A stretch of DNA of 41,865 bases from an uncultured Prevotellaceae bacterium (GTDB lineage: Bacteria; Bacteroidota; Bacteroidia; Bacteroidales; Muribaculaceae). The position numbers and the translations under genes were made by a program. The notes beneath the pieces were generated by a model. That model was not told where the DNA came from. It ran no database searches and saw nothing but the letters and a program-made list of their open reading frames with translations. The stretch is taken from NCBI GenBank assembly GCA_946410125.1, contig CAMJZF010000007.1, forward strand, positions 1 to 41,865, in the 5' to 3' direction. Within the stretch, counting starts at the first letter, position 1, and each line of letters opens with the position of its first letter. Positions 41,534 to 41,865 of the stretch are shown in pieces.

Positions 41534-41865
41534 TCATATTACCTTATAAAACTCTCCCTTCAAAAGATTTGACATACCTTCTTCGTTGAACTGGGCAGTA
41601 AGCTTGACACATAAGTATTTCTTTCCATCGATGAAGAATGTGGAGCGTACATTGGGTATTTCTTTAGAGAGGAAGGAGAATTGATATTTCTTCTTTCGGT
41701 CAATGTTCGTAAACGAGGTGCGCTCCACTCCCTGTCCGTATGCCTGGTTATTGATGCGCAGCGAGAACGGATGGTTTGCATATATAGCCCTCCATGTTAT
41801 TGTAAGCGTGCCTTGTGGTGAGTCGGTGTTCTGTGTCACATAAGAGTAATCCGTGTCATAAGAGT
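41534..41865 (-). CDS. Hypothetical protein, 5' end outside the window
   Basis: The frame stays open to the right edge; a GTG at 41839 is an internal codon candidate, not a convincing start. The visible 109 residues are beta-rich (TLTITWRAIYANHPFSLRIN; RSTFFIDGKKYLCVKLTAQF; EFYKVI at the end). No family is recognised. It is convergent with the integrase and probably belongs to the inserted element. Confidence 0.5.
   Translation of the reverse strand, partial: SYDTDYSYVTQNTDSPQGTLTITWRAIYANHPFSLRINNQAYGQGVERTSFTNIDRKKKYQFSFLSKEIPNVRSTFFIDGKKYLCVKLTAQFNEEGMSNLLKGEFYKVI

Overview
The window is a chromosomal segment of an anaerobic, gut-type member of the Bacteroidales (Bacteroidota). The evidence is the recurring TAnnTTTG promoter box in front of most genes, the scarcity of strong Shine-Dalgarno sequences, a TPP-riboswitch-controlled TonB receptor/PnuT thiamine uptake operon, secreted proteins with type-IX-like C-terminal tails, DUF4836, DUF4332 and YitT proteins, and a Bacteroidota-type integrase. 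Muribaculaceae or Prevotellaceae fit best; I cannot place it more precisely from sequence alone.

Layout. 1-4.4 kb: 3' part of a membrane-anchored AraC-type regulator, a DUF4160/DUF2442-HTH pair that resembles a toxin-antitoxin module, and a large secreted protein. 4.4-10 kb: a DUF4836 lipoprotein, a small acidic protein with the two-step agmatine-to-putrescine genes (aguA, aguB), and an opposing lipoprotein/metallo-beta-lactamase-fold pair. 10-16.6 kb: nucleoside phosphorylase, a 53-residue peptide, a phosphoethanolamine transferase, a split chromate transporter with folC, and a lipoprotein. 16.6-20.5 kb: RNase P RNA, a Na/phosphate symporter with a PhoU-like tail, and a PhoB/PhoR-like two-component system. 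20.6-25 kb: a secreted protein, nadC and a dicarboxylate/amino-acid symporter. 25-28.9 kb: TPP riboswitch, TonB receptor, a four-helix-bundle protein and pnuT, transcribed leftward. 29-33 kb: dxr-rseP-rlmI operon. 33-37.5 kb: secreted SUMF1-like protein with dockerin-like repeats, then an oxidoreductase-psuK-psuG operon. 37.7-39.2 kb: YitT and DUF4332 proteins. 39.3-41.9 kb: tRNA-Pro(GGG) followed by a tyrosine recombinase and an edge-truncated gene, probably the left end of an integrated element.

The two most unusual signals are non-coding. (1) A family of four MITE-like elements (66, 71, 185 and 253 bp) shares about 20-bp terminal inverted repeats, AACCCNNATCGGTCATTAGG, and forms an internal-deletion series. 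Two copies lie between a promoter box and the start codon of the gene downstream. (2) Short tandem arrays, period 7 (AACTNNN) or period 9 (AGTNNCTAT), fill or occupy the spacers between co-directional genes from 25 to 36 kb. They abut start codons and in places supply the stop codon of the upstream gene. Heptads also run into two promoters.

Most metabolic genes are ordinary housekeeping functions: polyamine, folate, NAD, isoprenoid, pseudouridine and thiamine salvage, phosphate homeostasis and envelope modification.
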